This document shows, in pieces, positions 5,322-6,042 of a stretch of 6,042 nucleotides of DNA (within the stretch, counting starts at the first letter, position 1; every line of letters starts with the position of its first letter). The notes under the pieces were generated by a model. It had not been told where the DNA came from. It saw only the letters and a list, made by a program, of their open reading frames with translations, and searched no databases. The position numbers were made by a program, and so were the translations under genes. The stretch comes from Oscillospiraceae bacterium (GTDB lineage: Bacteria > Bacillota > Clostridia > Oscillospirales > Acutalibacteraceae): the NCBI GenBank assembly GCA_003517915.1, contig DOZQ01000116.1, positions 7,293 to 13,334 on the forward strand, read 5' to 3'.

Positions 5322-6042
5322 GTCAGTGCCAGCTCGGACAACGCCTTTTTCAGCCCTGCGTAATATTTTCTGCCCACAGGCAAAAGCGCTCCGTTTGTCA
5401 TGGTCACTTCTTCGTAGGTAATGCTTTTCACATGCGCAAGTGAAACAAGGTACGCGCGGTGGATGCGCAGAAATCCACGCTCAAACAACTGGTTCTCCAG
5501 CTTTTCAAAGGTTGAGACAAACTCGAAGCTCTCATCTTTGTAATGAACGGTGATAATTCTTTTGACAATTTCAAAATAGAAGATATCCTTCACGGGAATC
5601 TGACGGAATTCGCCGCCGCCCGACAGCATAATGACCTCCTGCCGCAGCTCTTTAGCCGCCTCGACCGCGTTTAAAAACACCTCTTCAAACCGTGCCGCAC
5701 TACTTTTCCCTTTTGTTATGTAGTTAAAAGCGCGCACGTCAAAGGCGTTTTCGTAGTGGGCGGTCGAAACGGTTATAAAAACAATTATACCTTTATAACC
5801 ACATTTTCTGGCTTCCTTCGCCACATTAACCCCATTGATGCCCGGCATGTTGATATCAAGCATAAGGATATCAACCGTGCTGAAAAACTTGGGGTTTTCA
5901 AGATCGAACAGCAGATCGATCCCATTGTCGTAGGCTTTGGTTTCAATTTCCAGATGATGCTTCGCCGCAAGCTCACGGCAAAGCTCAACATAGCGCGACC
6001 GTTCACGTTCGCTGTCGTCACATACAATAATCCGAATCGTTT
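5318..6042 (-). CDS. LytTR-family response regulator, N-terminus just outside the window
   Basis: Two-domain cytosolic transcription regulator of the AgrA/LytR class; 240 residues are in the window and only a few codons are missing at the right edge. The receiver domain (about 2-125, window numbering) shows the acidic pair in IIVCDDS (Asp8, Asp9), the phosphorylated Asp62 in ILMLDINMPG, the switch Thr90 in VFIT, and Lys110 in FNYITKG, where the usual Pro after Lys is Gly. The LytTR DNA-binding domain (about 138-236) shows IPVKDIFYFEI, ITVHYKD, FLRIHRAYLVSLAHVKSI and LLPVGRKYY. Its TGA overlaps the next ATG (ATGA at 5318-5321), making it the first visible gene of a coupled operon with the His/Cys-repeat protein and the small membrane protein. 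A sensor kinase, often of the GHKL type for this class, is expected upstream but not seen. Which promoters it controls is unknown. Confidence 0.93.
   Translation of the reverse strand, partial: TIRIIVCDDSERERSRYVELCRELAAKHHLEIETKAYDNGIDLLFDLENPKFFSTVDILMLDINMPGINGVNVAKEARKCGYKGIIVFITVSTAHYENAFDVRAFNYITKGKSSAARFEEVFLNAVEAAKELRQEVIMLSGGGEFRQIPVKDIFYFEIVKRIITVHYKDESFEFVSTFEKLENQLFERGFLRIHRAYLVSLAHVKSITYEEVTMTNGALLPVGRKYYAGLKKALSELALT

Overview
The window looks like a chromosomal segment of a Gram-positive Clostridia-type bacterium (phylum Firmicutes/Bacillota), perhaps a gut or rumen Oscillospirales relative. The grounds are AAGGAG-like ribosome binding sites, TTGACA/TATAAT-type promoters, a SipW-like (S26B) signal peptidase fold, a LytTR response regulator and His/Cys surface repeats of a kind common in that group. 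This placement is inference from style, not from a marker gene. Every gene that can be supported lies on the minus strand, so transcription runs from high to low coordinates.

Right part (6042 to 4127): a tightly packed three-gene unit. It opens with a LytTR-family response regulator that is complete except for its first few codons. Next comes a membrane-anchored exported protein with five His/Cys repeats, joined to the regulator by an ATGA overlap. Last is a 60-residue single-pass membrane protein that overlaps it by 14 nt. The overlaps imply coupled translation. The cognate sensor kinase is not in the window and may lie upstream.

Middle (4126 to 2279): a 177-nt intergenic stretch holds a TATAAT box bracketed by a long inverted repeat. 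It leads into a signal-peptidase-I-like membrane protein with two unusual features. Its roughly 345-residue acidic N-terminal region, predicted cytosolic, contains 24-residue tandem repeats. Its protease domain keeps the serine but has Cys where the family has its catalytic His. A gene-free stretch of about 490 nt follows (2278 to 1783), rich in inverted repeats and reading like a mobile or multicopy intergenic element rather than a gene. It ends in a near-consensus promoter.

Left part (1773 to 235): that promoter drives a CapE/FnlA-type UDP-N-acetylglucosamine 4,6-dehydratase with the MxxxK active-site variant, pointing to capsule or other surface polysaccharide synthesis. A P-loop kinase-like gene overlaps it by 16 nt and is broken by an apparent single-base frameshift just after the Walker A motif. 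The last 234 nt hold no gene; they contain weak hairpins and, at the edge, a good minus-strand promoter for a gene outside the window. The common theme is the cell envelope: regulation, an exported metal-site-like protein, a degenerate signal peptidase and surface sugar synthesis. The sequence does not prove that these units act together.
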